The notes: generated by a model from the letters alone, not told the origin. Counted from the stretch's first letter, positions 31,490 through 42,892 are shown. The stretch is 64,000 nt of DNA from Coix lacryma-jobi var. lacryma-jobi (GCA_009763385.1 CM019831.1:76450706-76514705), one strand, 5' to 3'. Made by a program: numbers and translations.

Positions 31490-33703
31490 TGAAGGACCGG
31501 ATTGGTGACCATAGAGGGGGGTGAATGAGAGCCTCAAATTTCTTCTCGAGAAATCTTCAGCCTCTGTCCCAGAAAGTTACCCAAAAAGCAAAGACTCGAG
31601 CGAGCAGCTAGTTCACGACCCAACAAGTGGGTGGATACCTTAATAGATGTCCTAGAGGTATAGCGGAACTACCGGAGAAAGCCAACGAACAAGCACCGAT
31701 CCAAAGAAGCAAAACTCCACTTCTAGCAGGATGCCGGACTGTCTGGGCTCTGACCTCGGGCTGTCCGGGATTCACTGCCGAACTGTCCGGGGTCTGCTCC
31801 GGACTGTCCACAGGCAAAATCCCAGAAATGCAACAGTTCTGGAACCTTGCTGGATAGGTCCCTGACTGTCTGTGGTTTCAACACCGGGTTGTCTGGGATA
31901 TCTGAACGGCAAGTTTAGAACAACACAACCGAGCTGCTGTGCAAAATTCTGATCCCCGGACTGTCCGGGACCCTGATGCCGGACTATCCGAGAATGCCTA
32001 GAAAGCTGAAAAACAGCTCGTGGCAGAACCAAAATCGATTTGATCTCAACCAATCGAATGGGGCTTCAACCAAACTTCTCCCAAGTGGTCTTCTACGTGT
32101 TGGAGAGCTAATCCTGGGAAATCATCGCTCCAAACCAACTCAACCGAGAGAAATCCAAAGATCACTAGAAAAGGGGGAAGAACAAAGAACGAACACAAAA
32201 ACAGCCTGATCTATGTGCTCGTGAGGTTAGAGATTAAATCCTTCGGTAGAAAGATGACACTCACATCCTAGCACAAGATGATTCAAACGAAATCGAAAAC
32301 CATGCCTCGGATTGGATGAACGATACAAATTACCGAGGAGGCTAAGAGAAAAACATGAAGAACACAAGTCAAAAATGCGAATTCAATCTTGATTTCAGCT
32401 GGAACTCGTCCCCATGAGGAGACAAAAGGGATTACGGTCCCTTTTCTTGAGAATCACCAAATACACAGAGGAATTGCTGTCTCTGCGGATCGCAAGCAGC
32501 TAGAGGAAGAAAACCCTAACAGAAAATAAAGTCTGTGTGAAATGAAATGAAGCTGCAAGGATAGAGAGGATTGAGAGGCTGCCATCCTTATTTATAGTCC
32601 TAATACAATAGTCCCCTTCTACCCATAGAGATAAGAGCAAAGTAGCCAACCCTAAGGGTACTCTAGTCCAACTCTGTTAAGGCTTCCTCCGACGGCCATG
32701 CGCCCTGCCATCCTTCGCTTCGCCTTGACGCAAGCTCCAGGATGCCACCACGTGGCGTTCCTTCGACTGCCGCGCCTTCTCACCGATAGCTTTGCCGCAA
32801 CGCAAGCCTCTTGGTGCCGTGACACGTTGATCGTCCCGCATAGGAACCTCCGCCCAGTTTTGAGGCCCAAACTGGCAAACCATCCACCCTGAGTTTTGTG
32901 GCCCAAACTCAGAAACCCGCAAGCCTAGGTTTTGAGGCCCAACCATAGAAACCTTCCACCCCGAGTTTTGAGGCCCAAACTCGAAAACCATCGAGGGTAG
33001 CTTTCTAGGGCTCAACTACCAAACCCGCGCCATAGATGGAGTATGGTTCTCACACCCTGACCACCGACACCGATGCTGTCTAGCATCCACTCTAGGCATA
33101 GCGCCTTTGCCTTCCTTCTTGACTTAGTCGATGGCACCCGCACCTCCCGTGCAAGCCCGTGTTCGACCTCCCGTCAAGTGCCATGACTCCATCGTCTTTC
33201 TCCCGACTCGGCCGATGCCATCGCACATCCCCATGTGCTCTCGCTTGTCGAAGCCAAGTGCCACCTACTGCAGCTGGTCCTCCGGCCCTCAGATCCGTCA
33301 ATCCAAGGCTCGTGTCCGCCCTTCACTGCTCCCGGTCCATCGGCACGGCACGCCTCCACTTTGACCTTCACCTCACCATCGACCACTACGTCCGAGCTCC
33401 ACACCTGCACAACAACACAGCCAAGAGATACATATCTTCGCTCACCCCTCCCTGTGAGCCTGTTGGCCAATCGCTCATCACTCAGGGTGGAGCCACAAGG
33501 GCACATATCAACCTTGTGTTCGCACTCTCAAGACACACTCTAATGAACAATACCACCATAGCGTTTGATGCACCCCCACCGGTGCGTCCGATGCCATGGT
33601 CCAGACACTCCCAAGTCTAGGAGACATCGGACGTGCGTCCGATGCCACCCAAGCTAGCATCTGATGCCTATTTCAGGGCCAAAATGACTTCGGATCGTGA
33701 CGC
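31490..33703 (-). repeat. C1 LTR (Sirevirus-like), truncated at its U3 side
   Basis: Minus-strand LTR ending CCGGTCCTTCA at 31490. It shares AGAGGGGGGTGAAT near that end with the C2 LTRs, and CATCTGATGCC...CGGATCG near 33658-33697 with their U3 side. Repeated CCGGACTGTCCGGG-type palindromes occur at about 31730-31985 and GCGTCCGATGCC motifs at 33595-33660. The Tat-type LTR begins at about 33704 and the expected U3 end is not found. No gene is supported here; the open frames on both strands at 33092-33620 have no recognisable domain. Confidence 0.65.
32852..33028. repeat. Array of five hairpins with varying stems in the C1 LTR
   Basis: Five units share a loop like TGAGGCCC but have different stems that pair within each unit: CCAGTTT/AAACTGG, CTGAGTTT/AAACTCAG, CTAGGTT/AACC(A)TAG, CGAGTTT/AAACTCG and GGTAG/CTACC. 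Confidence 0.7.
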
Positions 33704-34191
33704 TGCTGTGGGGATATTACCTCTGTATACCCACATGGACCTACTTGGGCCCTTCGTCAAGGACAGCCCAGCTCGAAGACCCTACAGTACATGACCAGGC
33801 TATCGTGCTTGCCAGGGACTCTCACAAAGCCTTGCTCGCCAAGGAAGATCCTAGAGTTAGATCCGGATTCCTTGCCTTAAGGAACCGTTTGTAATCTAAT
33901 AAGGATTCGACAACTGTAACCCTGCTCCCCGACTATATAAGGCGAGCAGGGACCCCCCTCGTCTCATTAGATCCCATCGGATCTCATCTAATTGTAACAC
34001 ATCCCACCAGATAATCTAGCCACCAAAACACAGGACATAGGGTATTACGGTGACTTGCCGACCAAAACCTGTCTAAATCGTTGTGTCACATCCCTGTGTT
34101 TACGCTTGAGCAGTCGCCTGCACACCTCCTCAAACTAATCTACTACCTTGGGCATACCCCTCGGTAGACTATCGCCGATATTTCATCGACA
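33704..34191 (+). repeat. Tat-type LTR
   Basis: From about TGCTGTGGGG to TTTCATCGACA. TATATAA at 33934-33940 is followed by GCAGGGACCCCCC. The right edge is fixed by the primer site. Confidence 0.65.
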
Positions 34192-34193
34192 GT

Positions 34194-34212
34194 TGGCGCG
34201 CCAGGTAGGGGG
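34194..34212 (+). promoter_or_regulatory. Primer-binding site, Tat type
   Basis: TGGCGCGCCAGGTAGGGGG, the site typical of Tat-lineage elements in grasses, two bases after the LTR. Confidence 0.8.
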
Positions 34213-34504
34213 TGTGTGCTACGACACCATGATCTGCCAAGCGGTCACTTTCTCTCCCTCCATGGTTCTTCCTGAGGCCGGTACCACTTTCCAGATCAGA
34301 TCTATGATCTGGACTGTCGGCGACCTCGTCCCTGCTCCGAAGATCGTGGAGTCTGTGTAGCTTCTTGCGTCGGACGCCACGCCGTCCACCCAGCGCGTTA
34401 TCGCGCCGGTGCCCCGCGCGCCAAGATCCATCCGTCGCAACGACCTGGTCGAGGCCATCGACCGGGACAACAAGAGGATCACCGACTGCATCAATGTCGC
34501 TGCC
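34213..34504 (+). other. Leader between primer site and minisatellite
   Basis: GC-rich sequence with short open frames but no recognised gag motif. It may be the remains of the 5' untranslated region or the start of gag. Confidence 0.4.
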
Positions 34505-36489
34505 TTCGCTCATCATCGATAGGGCTCATCGCTGCCTTGGCCCGTTGCCACGTTGCTCATCGTCGACCAGGCTCATCGCCGCCTTCACTCGTTGTCGACC
34601 AGGATCATCGCCGCCTTCGTCGCTACCATCGCTCGAAGTCGACCAGGATCGTCGTTGTCGTCGTTGTTCATCGTCGACCAGGCTCATCGCTGCCTTTGCT
34701 CATCGTCGACGAGGCTCCTCGCCGCCTTCACTCGTCACTGCCTTCTCTCGTCATCGACCAGGATCATCGCCGCCTTCGTCGCTGCCATCGCTCGACGTCG
34801 ATGAGGATCGTCGTCACCTTCGTTGCTGTCGTCGTTCGTCGTCGACCAGGCTCGTCGCTGCCATCGTTCGTCGTCGACCAGGCTCATCGCTGCCTTCGCT
34901 CGTCGTCGACCAGGATCATCGCCGCCTTCGTCGCTGTCGTCGCTCGACGTTGACAAGGATCGTCGCTGCCTTCGTCGCTGCCGTCACTCGTCGTCGACCG
35001 GGATCATCGTTGCCTTCATGGTCACCTTCGTCGCAGCTGTCGTTCGTCGTCGACCAGGCTCTTCGCCTTCGCTCGTCGCTGCCTTCGCTAGTCGCCACCT
35101 TCGTCCATCGCAGCCGTCGCTCGTCATCGACTGGGCTCATCGCTGCCTTTGCCCATCGCCACCGTCGCTCGTCGTCGACCAGGCTCATCGCCTTCGCTCG
35201 TCGCCGCCTTCGCTCATCGTCGACTAGGCTCCTCGCCGCCTTCACTCGTCGCTGCCTTTGCTCGTCGTCGACCAGGATCATCGCCGCCTTCGTCGCTGCC
35301 GTCACTCGACGTCAACCAGGATCGTCGCTACCTTCGCTCGTCGTCGACCAGGATCGTCATCGCCTTCGTCGTCGACCAGGCTCGTTGCCGCCTTCGCTCA
35401 TCGTCGACCAGGATCATCGCCGCCTTCGTCGCTGCCATTGCTCCACGTCAACCAGGATCGTCGTCGCTTTCGTCGCTGCCGTCGTTCGTCAACGACTAGG
35501 TTCATCGCCTTCGCTCGTCGCCGCCTTTGCCAGTTGCCACCTTCGCCCGTCGCCGCCGTCGCTCGTCATCGACCGGGCTCATCGCCGCCTTTGCTCGTCG
35601 CCACCGTCACTCGTTGTCGACCAGGCTCGTCGCCTTCGTCGTTGCCGTCGTTCGTCGTCGACCAGGCTCGTCGCCGCCATCGCTCGTCGTCGACCAGGAT
35701 CATCGCTGCCTTCGTCGCGGTCGTCGCTCGACGTCGACCAGGATCGTGGCCGCCTTCGTCGTCGCCTTCGTCGCTGCCGTCACTCGTCGTCGACCAGGAT
35801 CGTCGTCACCTTGGTCGCTGTCGTCGTTCGTCGTCAACCAGGCTCCTCGCCTTCACTTGTCACCGCCTTCGCTAGTCACCACCTTCGCCCGTCGTCGCCG
35901 TTGCTCGTCATCGACTGGGCTCATCACCGCCTTTGCTCGTCACCACCGTCGCTCGTCGTCGACCAGGCTCGTCCAAAGCACATCAACACTCGTCATTGAC
36001 CGGGCTCGTCGCCATCTTCACTGGTCGCCGACCCGGCTCCTCGCCGCCTCCGCTCGTCGTTGACCCGGCTCGTCGTCGCCTTCACTCATCGTTAACCAGG
36101 ATCGTCTTCGCCTTGGCTCGTCGTCGACCAGGACCGTCGCTGCCTTCGCTCGTTGTCAACCGGGCTCGTTGCCGCCTTCGCTCGTCATCGACCAGGCCCG
36201 TAAGCGCCTTCGTTCGTCGCCGACCGGGCCCGTCGCCACCTTTGCTCGTCGTCGCCTTCGCTCGTCGCCTCCGTCGCACATCGCCGCCTTCACTCATCGC
36301 CGTCGTCGCTCATCGTCCTCTTTGCCCATTTCCGACCGGGCTCATTGCCGCCTTCGCTCATCGTCTCCTTGGCTCATCACCGCCTTCGCTCGTTGTCATC
36401 TTCACTCAGCATCGACCAGGCTCACCGTCGTCACTCGTCGCCGCCTTCTTCCATCGTCGCCTTCGCTCGTCGTGGATCGGGCTCATTAC
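34505..36489 (+). repeat. 2-kb minisatellite, 32-bp and 44-bp units
   Basis: The basic unit is 32 bp, approximately TTCGCTCGTCGTCGACCAGG followed by ATCATCGCCGCC. A 44-bp variant carries an extra 12 bp (TTCGTCGCTGCC). Dozens of imperfect copies run to 36489 with decay toward the right. Because 32 and 44 both leave a remainder of two when divided by three, all three forward frames are read in turn and stay open over long stretches; these frames (for example 34365-35999) are not genes. Confidence 0.85.
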
Positions 36490-36492
36490 CGC

Positions 36493-38053
36493 TAAAAGGA
36501 TCAAGATGCCCAAGAGGGGGGGGGTGAATTGGGCTTTTCTAAAACTTTTGCGATAAATTAAATCCTAACAAGCCCAATTAACCCCCTAGTGCCTAGAAGT
36601 GTGTTTCTCTAAAATCAACCGCACAAAAGATCAACACTATGACATTTCTACTCTACCATGACAATTCAAATATGGATGAACAATAAGTAAATTGTGGAAT
36701 TGAATTGCTCAAATATAAATGTGTATGTAAAGAGAGTAAAGATGACACAACGATCTTTTTCCTGAGGTATTGAGGTGTCAGCACACCCCCTAGTCCTCAT
36801 TGGAGCACCCGCGCAAGGGTATCGCTCCCCCTTGATCCGCGCAAGGATCAAGTGCTCACTACGAGCTGATTCTTCACCACTCCAGCCCGGTGAATCGCTC
36901 GCTACCGGTCACAACTTGGCTTGGGTCATCCACAATGCCTCTAGATGATCACCAAGCTCTCCGATCACCACCAAGCCGTCTAGGTGATGTCGATCACCAA
37001 GAGTAACAAGCTAGAACTCTCACTTGACCAACACAAGGCCAAAGAGATGGATGGTTGCACACTTGCTACTCAATTCTCACTAGGAGGTCACTAATTCTCT
37101 CAATTAGCAAATCTCTCAACCTCACTAGGGCTCTTGCTCTTTCTCACACTCACTATGTGTTTCTCAGCAGAGGAAAGTGGCAAGAACACTCTAATGGAGG
37201 AGGGGGAAGAGTATAAATACTCCCCCAACCGGCCATCCAAAAGAGCACTGAACCGGTGTTTCTGCAGGGGCATCGGACGCTCCGATGACCTTGACCAACG
37301 GTCGACTGTACAACCTATCAGACAAGTTAAAGGAGCATCGAACGCTGGGCAACGTCCGATGCCATCACAATGGACGCGTCCGTTGTGATTTTACCCTCTC
37401 TGGATCCTCTCTGCATGGACATCGGACGCTGGCCCTCAGGGTCTGATGCCAGCGTCTGGTGCTGCCCCAAATTCACTCGCAAGTGAACAGTGGCACGAGC
37501 GCGTCTGATGCCACGCACCAGACTAAACCCTAGTCTCAGTGAGCATCATACGCGTCCGATGCTCACCAGGCCAGTGTCCGATGCCTGTTTCTCGGGCAAA
37601 ACTCATTCGGATCGCGATGCAGCCTTAATGACTTTTGATCCTCACGACATAAGGCATCTCTCTGAGCAACCTAAGGCTATGAAATAACAAGTGTGCACCA
37701 CCTACCTCAATAGACTCATCTAGGTCAAGCTGCTAATTCACGCTCCCCTTTATAGTACGGCCAAAGGAAAAAACAAAGATATAAGACTACCTAAGTGTCC
37801 TCCAACACCATACGACACTTATCATAGTCTACCAACGTCTTCGTCGTTCGTCCTTTGAAAACCGAAACGATTTCCATCGCTAGGGGACATGAACTCCATA
37901 TGCCCGTATCGTCGCCATTACTGTGACCTAAGTCATTCCTGTTTCTGCAAAACACACGTTAGTCATAGTAATCTTGTGTTTCATCCAATCACCAAAACCC
38001 ACTAGGGGCCAAGATGCATTCAATCTACCCTTTTTTGGTGATTGATGACAACA
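36493..38053 (-). repeat. 3' LTR of C2
   Basis: Minus-strand start TGTTGTCATCAATCACC at 38053; end near 36493. Aligns with 48523-50040. CATCGGACG/CGTCCGATG inverted motifs cluster at 37260-37600. AGTATAAATACT near 37210 is TATA-like on both strands. Confidence 0.85.
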
Positions 38054-38407
38054 CGACCTCGAGTATAGAGAGAAGAGGTTTTCAAATCATGACTTGTATG
38101 AACTTGCGATGAATAAGAGAAAATGATTAGAGGCAAGCTCATACATATCATGCCAACATCCTGCACTCAACAAATTAGAGTGAATAGCAAGTGCAAGAGT
38201 AAAGAGCTCGAATACATAACAAGTGAGAATTAAGCGCAAGTAATAGAGTGAAACGAAATGACATGTCATATAATATATCGTAGTGAGAACATACATGTCA
38301 TAAGGTCCATAGCACACATATATAGCATAATAACGTGCAAAAGATGTGATATGTAAAGAGTGTATGTGAAACATAACACAACAAAAGAAGCAAATCCCTC
38401 TCACATT

Positions 38408-38419
38408 GCTCCCCCTATC
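38408..38419 (-). promoter_or_regulatory. PPT-like tract upstream of the C2 3' LTR
   Basis: Minus-strand GATAGGGGGAGC lies between the env-like ORF and the LTR, about 355 bp from the LTR edge; a similar CTAGGGGGAGCATT lies at about 42640. Multiple such tracts are described for Sirevirus elements. Confidence 0.5.
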
Positions 38420-38462
38420 GCTATACTCGACCCACTCTCTCCCTTTGGCATCAAGCGCCAAA

Positions 38463-41012
38463 CTAAGCGTCAGAGGGCGGAGGTGGCGCAAACGAGTCGG
38501 GTGCAGTCTCTGGAGAGCGCTGGGTGAACTCGAACTGCTGTAAAATCGCCTCAGAGTCTGACGAAGAAGACCCAGCAGTCTGACCCTCTGTAGCTGTACA
38601 CGGAGGTGAAGCGGTCTCGGTCGGATCTGCCTGCTCAGTCTGCTCTGCTTGCTCAGTCACTGTCTCAGTCTGGGTAGCGGTGGCCGCCTGAGCCTCGGAG
38701 TGCGGAAGCTCTGGAATAGAACATAGCTCAGGCTGCACGGTCGTCGTGGCCTCAGACTGGACTGGCTCTGCCTGCTCAGAAGACGCGACAAAACTCAGAA
38801 GTGTCTCAGTAGTGGAGGTCACTGGAGCTGTCGACGTCTGAACCGGACCCTGAAGATCTGGAGTGGGAAGGCCGGTGAGCTCACTGAAGGTAGCAGACAG
38901 ATCCCGCGTCACTGAAATGGTCATCGCAAACAGGTAGTCTATCGGACGTGGCGTGAAACCAGTGCTAAGCGGGCTGAATAGCTGAGCTCCTCCAGGTGGT
39001 GTCGTAAAGCTGTTGAACTGGGAGGAGCTGGGGCTAGGAAACTGCTGCTGTTGAGTGAACTGCTGGGGCGGAACTGGTGGCTGCCACTGGATCTGCTGCT
39101 GCTGCGGGGGAGGTTGTTGCTGCTGCTGCCACTGCCACTGGGGAGGTCCGCTCATGATGCACTCCATGAATGTCAAGGTCTGCTGCTGAAGCTCCATCAT
39201 CTAGAGCTGAAGTGCATCGGAGCTCTCCTAGGCCTGCTGCTGTGCCAAAGCCTGTGCCTGAGTTAGGCGCTGCTGCTCCTGTGCGAGACGCTGGACGTCC
39301 TGAGTGACCATCCGCTGTTGCTCCTCTATCCATGATAGTATCGCAAGGAGTGCTGGGTCGGAGGAGGCAGTACCAGACGACCCGACCTCAATGTTGTGAG
39401 AACGAGGCTGAAGGAGAGGCGGGAGCTGGTAGTCCTCGTTTGAGCTGTCGGTGGGGTCCTCAGCCATGTAGGCATCCTCACCCTCTAGGTCTGCTAGTTC
39501 CTGCTCTGCGAGGGCTCTGACGGTCTCGTTCTGCTCCTGAGCGGACTCTGGCACCTCTGGATGCTGCCTCGAGCTAGATGGACGCTGCTGCTCCTGCTAC
39601 CTGCAGTCCCGACTGTGTCCCAACAACTGACTCATGTTGTACTCAGGGAAGACGGTCGCAGAGCCGGTGAGAGTCTGCCCGGGGTCAAATCCTGTGGTGG
39701 CAGCAACCTTGCAAAGGATATAAGAAATCCAGTGGGCATACAGTAGCTGCATGCAGGCCTTGAAGCCCTCTGCTACAGTGTCCTCCATCTCGCACAAGAT
39801 GACGTCCCAGACGTCGAACTCCTGCTGCCTAACCATGTAAGCTAGTAACCAGAGCTGAAGACGAGATAACCCCTCTCAGAAGCCCACCCTAGGAAGCAAG
39901 GTCCACCGAAGAACCTCGTTAAGGATCCGAGTCATAGGGGTGAGATCCCTAGGCGCGCGACTCAAACCCTCGCCGAAGGGCTCAGTGAAAAAGGGGCGAA
40001 CCAAGTCTGTCGTCGGCTGTGCACCGCCGTGAGGGCGGCGGGGTGGCTTCGTCCTATCGTTGCATAGGTCGTGGATCCGGGTCTGAGAGTGCCGCAGTCC
40101 AAACCAATCTTGGATCTCAGAAGAAAAAAGTCTGTAGTGCTCCCCGTGAAATGCAAACTCTATGGTCTCTCTGTCAGGGTGCACCCATAGTGAAGCGTAG
40201 AACTGGAAGACCTAATCCTCGATATACGAGCCAGACCGCCCCAGAAGGTCTACCAAACCGGGTAGATATGTGAGTATGGGGCAGATATGCTCTCCAGCTG
40301 CTGTGACCACGGCCTCGAGGGGACTGACGCGCTGCGAACGCAAACAGATGTCGGCGTTCCTGTATCCCTGGTAAAAATCCTCCTAGAGGACAGTGTAGAA
40401 CTCCGGACCAGCCTGCTGCTGTCGCTCTCGCGGAAACCACTGCTCCACTGGGATGAGTCGGAGTGTCTGTATCTGCGAGCAAGTGGCCACACGGAGATCG
40501 AGCCGCGGAATCTGCCGGGGTGGACGCCTCGAAGGAGCACGTGCACCCCGTAGAGGGAAATCGGGCCGGGGTGGCACCGCAGTCCTGCGACGAGTCGACC
40601 GGCGCCTGGGTACCTCCTCAGCGACCTCCTCCACTACCTCTGCCTCTGCCTCTGCCTCTGTAGTCTTGGCCTCTGCCTGGCCCTGCCCTGAGCTCTAGGG
40701 CTCCACACCCGGAGAGGTGAAGGTCGTCCAACGACTGGCAGCCATGAGCGTGCCAGTCGGCGAATGGTGAAAGCTCTCGACCTCCTCAACGGCACACCTC
40801 TACTCTGGCATCAACTGGTCATGTATCCTCAGGCCACCACCACGGCCACGCTGCTCAGCACGCTCTACAGCGGCTGCAACCTCACGGGCCTGATCGGCCT
40901 CTCGCTGCTCTCTGGTGCGCTTTCGGCGCGTGATCAACTTCCCCTTCCCGGGCCTCTAACCGGAAGGGGGCAGGGAGTCCCCCAGAGCGCCGCTGACCTT
41001 CTTGCAGCGCAT
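38463..41012 (-). pseudogene. Sirevirus env-like 3' ORF, nine in-frame stops and no frameshift
   Basis: A single minus-strand frame of about 850 codons between pol and the 3' LTR, from ATG at 41012 to the stop at 38463. Stops on the + strand lie at 40956, 40800, 40695, 40383, 40212, 39876, 39597, 39228 and 39201: eight TAG, one TGA (39876). The neighbouring residues make Gln (CAG) likely at most TAG sites and Arg (CGA) at the TGA. The product is basic at its N-terminal part (KLITRRKRTREQREA), has a middle domain (RETIEFAFHGEHYRLFSSEI) like that of plant transposon-associated proteins, and a long Gln/Pro/Glu/Thr-rich C-terminal part. I see no clear signal peptide or strong membrane segment, so env-like refers to position only. 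Confidence 0.65.
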
Positions 41013-41068
41013 GGCTGACAAGAACGAGAGTCAACTGTCACTGCAGAAGCTGAACTGCCACTGAAATC

Positions 41069-41341
41069 TGTAACATCTCGGCTCAGGGCTTAATAGGATT
41101 AATAGAATACTCATACCAATAAGTTGCAACTTCTTTTCCGGAAGCCCCTCTCCTAAAAACTCCAAAGTTAAGCGTGCTTGGCTTGGAGCGATGGGTGACC
41201 GACCGGGAAGTCTTTCCCGGGTACGCATGAGTGAGGACAAAGTGCGCAGAAAAGACTGGTGTTGGTCTGTGGGGATAGTCTAGGTCCTATGAAAGCTGCC
41301 TGATGTAAGCGGGCCCGGCCTCGAGGAGGCGGGACGTTACA
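41069..41341 (+). mobile_element. Cassandra-type solo LTR carrying 5S rRNA-derived sequence
   Basis: 273 bp from TGTAACATCTCGG to GGGACGTTACA with perfect flanking duplication AAATC (41064-41068 and 41342-41346). The centre resembles plant 5S rRNA from CTCATACCA through AAGTTAAGCGTGCTTGG (A-box region, about 41165-41181) to GATGGGTGACC (C-box region, from about 41190). These are the hallmarks of Cassandra terminal-repeat elements. Only one LTR and no internal region are present. Confidence 0.88.
41107..41225 (+). other. 5S rRNA-like segment inside the Cassandra LTR
   Basis: The A-box and C-box regions of the internal Pol III promoter are recognisable, but the spacer and several positions differ from plant 5S rRNA, so it is not a functional 5S gene. 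Confidence 0.7.
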
Positions 41342-41346
41342 AAATC

Positions 41347-42892
41347 CCCTAACAAACTAACAAACAAGCCGCTGACAAAGAAACTCCCCCTGACTCACTA
41401 ATCCTCTGACACTCGCGAGACTTGGCCTTGATCCTTACCCGCGGACTTGGCCCTGATTTCGCTGTCATTGACAACTGCCAACTGAGCATAGCCACTGACT
41501 CGCTGCATAGAATAGAAGGGATATATAAGAAACATATATTCTAGAGACAAGAAAGCCTATGGAAGCAAAGCAATGGAGACAAGAAAGGAATGGGCGTTGC
41601 TACCTGACACTCGACGAACCGAACAAGAATGAGATGAGGCACTAACGTTCTGGCACCCACATGTCACACCAAGGAAGACTGCAAAAGAGTTTTGAGTGAA
41701 AACGGGGTCAAAACCTAGGTGAACGGCCTTTGGAGCATTTCGTCGAACACTTGGTGAGCATGAGTTACGGGGAGGGATGTGGATGCTCACAGAGGGGGGT
41801 CGGTCTGTCAGGGAGAAGTCGCTGGAGGTGAAGGAGAACGCAGGGGGCTCACTCTGGCGAGGACTGACAGCCGGCGATGGTGGTTAACTCCGGCGAGGGT
41901 AGGAAATACCGTCGAGCTCTCCGGCGAAACCAGACTCTGCTCCGGTGATGGAGCGCGCGCGACGAGACTAGGCGGCGGGGCAGGCGTTCGCGGCGGAGGC
42001 GCGAGCGTGGCGACCAGGGGTGTGCGCTAGCGCGAGCGCGAGCGCGGGTGGGAGCATGACGGCGGGCTGAGGGTCGGGTGGAGAATGATGAAGGTGAGAA
42101 GGGGAAAATGACGAGTGGGACCTAGTAGCCAGTTGAAGAACTCATTGCGCCGCTTAAAGGGGCATCGGACGCGCCGATGTAATCACATCGGACGCTCCGA
42201 TGCCCATCCAGAGAGCTCCAGAAACGCCCAGTTTGCATCGGACGTGTCCTATGCCACGACATCGGACGCTAAGAAGCATCTGATGGGGCATCGGACGCGC
42301 TGATGATGACACATCGGACGCGACGCCAACACTGTTCCAGCCGGGGCTGTGTACAGTGGGGGCATCGGATGCTGGGGCCAGCGTTTGATGCAATGTCCGA
42401 TGCTGCAAATTGGACGGTTTCGAAGATCTCCGTTGCGGCTCCGTCTCCCAACTAAGTTCCAACTCAAATAAGAGGCAAATAAACACCAGTTGGAACCTAG
42501 TATGAGCATCCTCGCATAAACCCTCAATTTTATAAATATTTTGCCATAGGCTACATATTTTTTAGAGAAAATAGGCAATTAAAACCCGAGGAGACAACAT
42601 GTGGCCACCAAAACTAGGGGTCTTAACCATTAGGAGCCTCAAATGCTCCCCCTAGTGGTGGACGAACACAGCGGTTTCTCAAAACTTAACCAAAAAGAAA
42701 CGACAAAGCAACGCACATGCATATGCAATGCAATACGGAATTTGAATCTAGGTTGCTTGTCAAGTTTGCTCATGGGTAAGCTTCTTCACACGCTTTTTAG
42801 GGCTATTATCTTAACCACATCTGACAAGCCTACATGCAAGGCACAATTTAAACATGGCATATGATACAATGCAATGCAAAGACAACCACCTT
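41347..42892 (-). other. C2 region between pol and env-like ORF
   Basis: No supported gene. 42158-42410 has at least eight CATCGGACG or CGTCCGATG motifs in alternating orientation, as in the LTRs. GC-rich CGCGAGCGCGAGCGCG-type runs occur near 42030. A PPT-like tract lies near 42640. Confidence 0.55.

Larger units (their letters stand above)
33704..36492 (+). mobile_element. Tat-type Ty3/gypsy fragment with minisatellite
   Basis: An LTR of about 490 bp with TATA box (33934-33940), a Tat-type primer site at 34194 and a short leader are followed by a 2-kb tandem array that runs to the edge of C2. No gag, polymerase or second LTR is present. It lies within Sirevirus-like LTR sequence on its left. 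The exact left edge (33704 or 33707) is uncertain and no target duplication was found. Confidence 0.65.

Noticed and set aside
33092..33620. Overlapping open frames on both strands that might be a host gene
   Set aside because: They sit in GC-rich Sirevirus-like LTR sequence, show no domain, and codon periodicity is not evident.
34365..35999. 544-codon open frame (and overlapping frames) rich in Arg, Pro and Ser
   Set aside because: It is a translation of the 32/44-bp minisatellite. All three forward frames are open for the same reason, and no start signal or domain is seen.
40250..40698. Several overlapping open frames on both strands
   Set aside because: High GC keeps several frames open; only the minus-strand frame that is continuous with 38463-41012 has protein-like features.
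38463..41012. TAG used as a sense codon in the env-like ORF
   Set aside because: Plants do not reassign TAG, and decay by deamination at CAG sites explains the pattern more simply; the neighbouring pol also has TGA and TAA stops.
41107..41225. Possible functional 5S rRNA gene
   Set aside because: Only parts of 5S sequence match; it is inside a Cassandra-type LTR with its own ends and target duplication.
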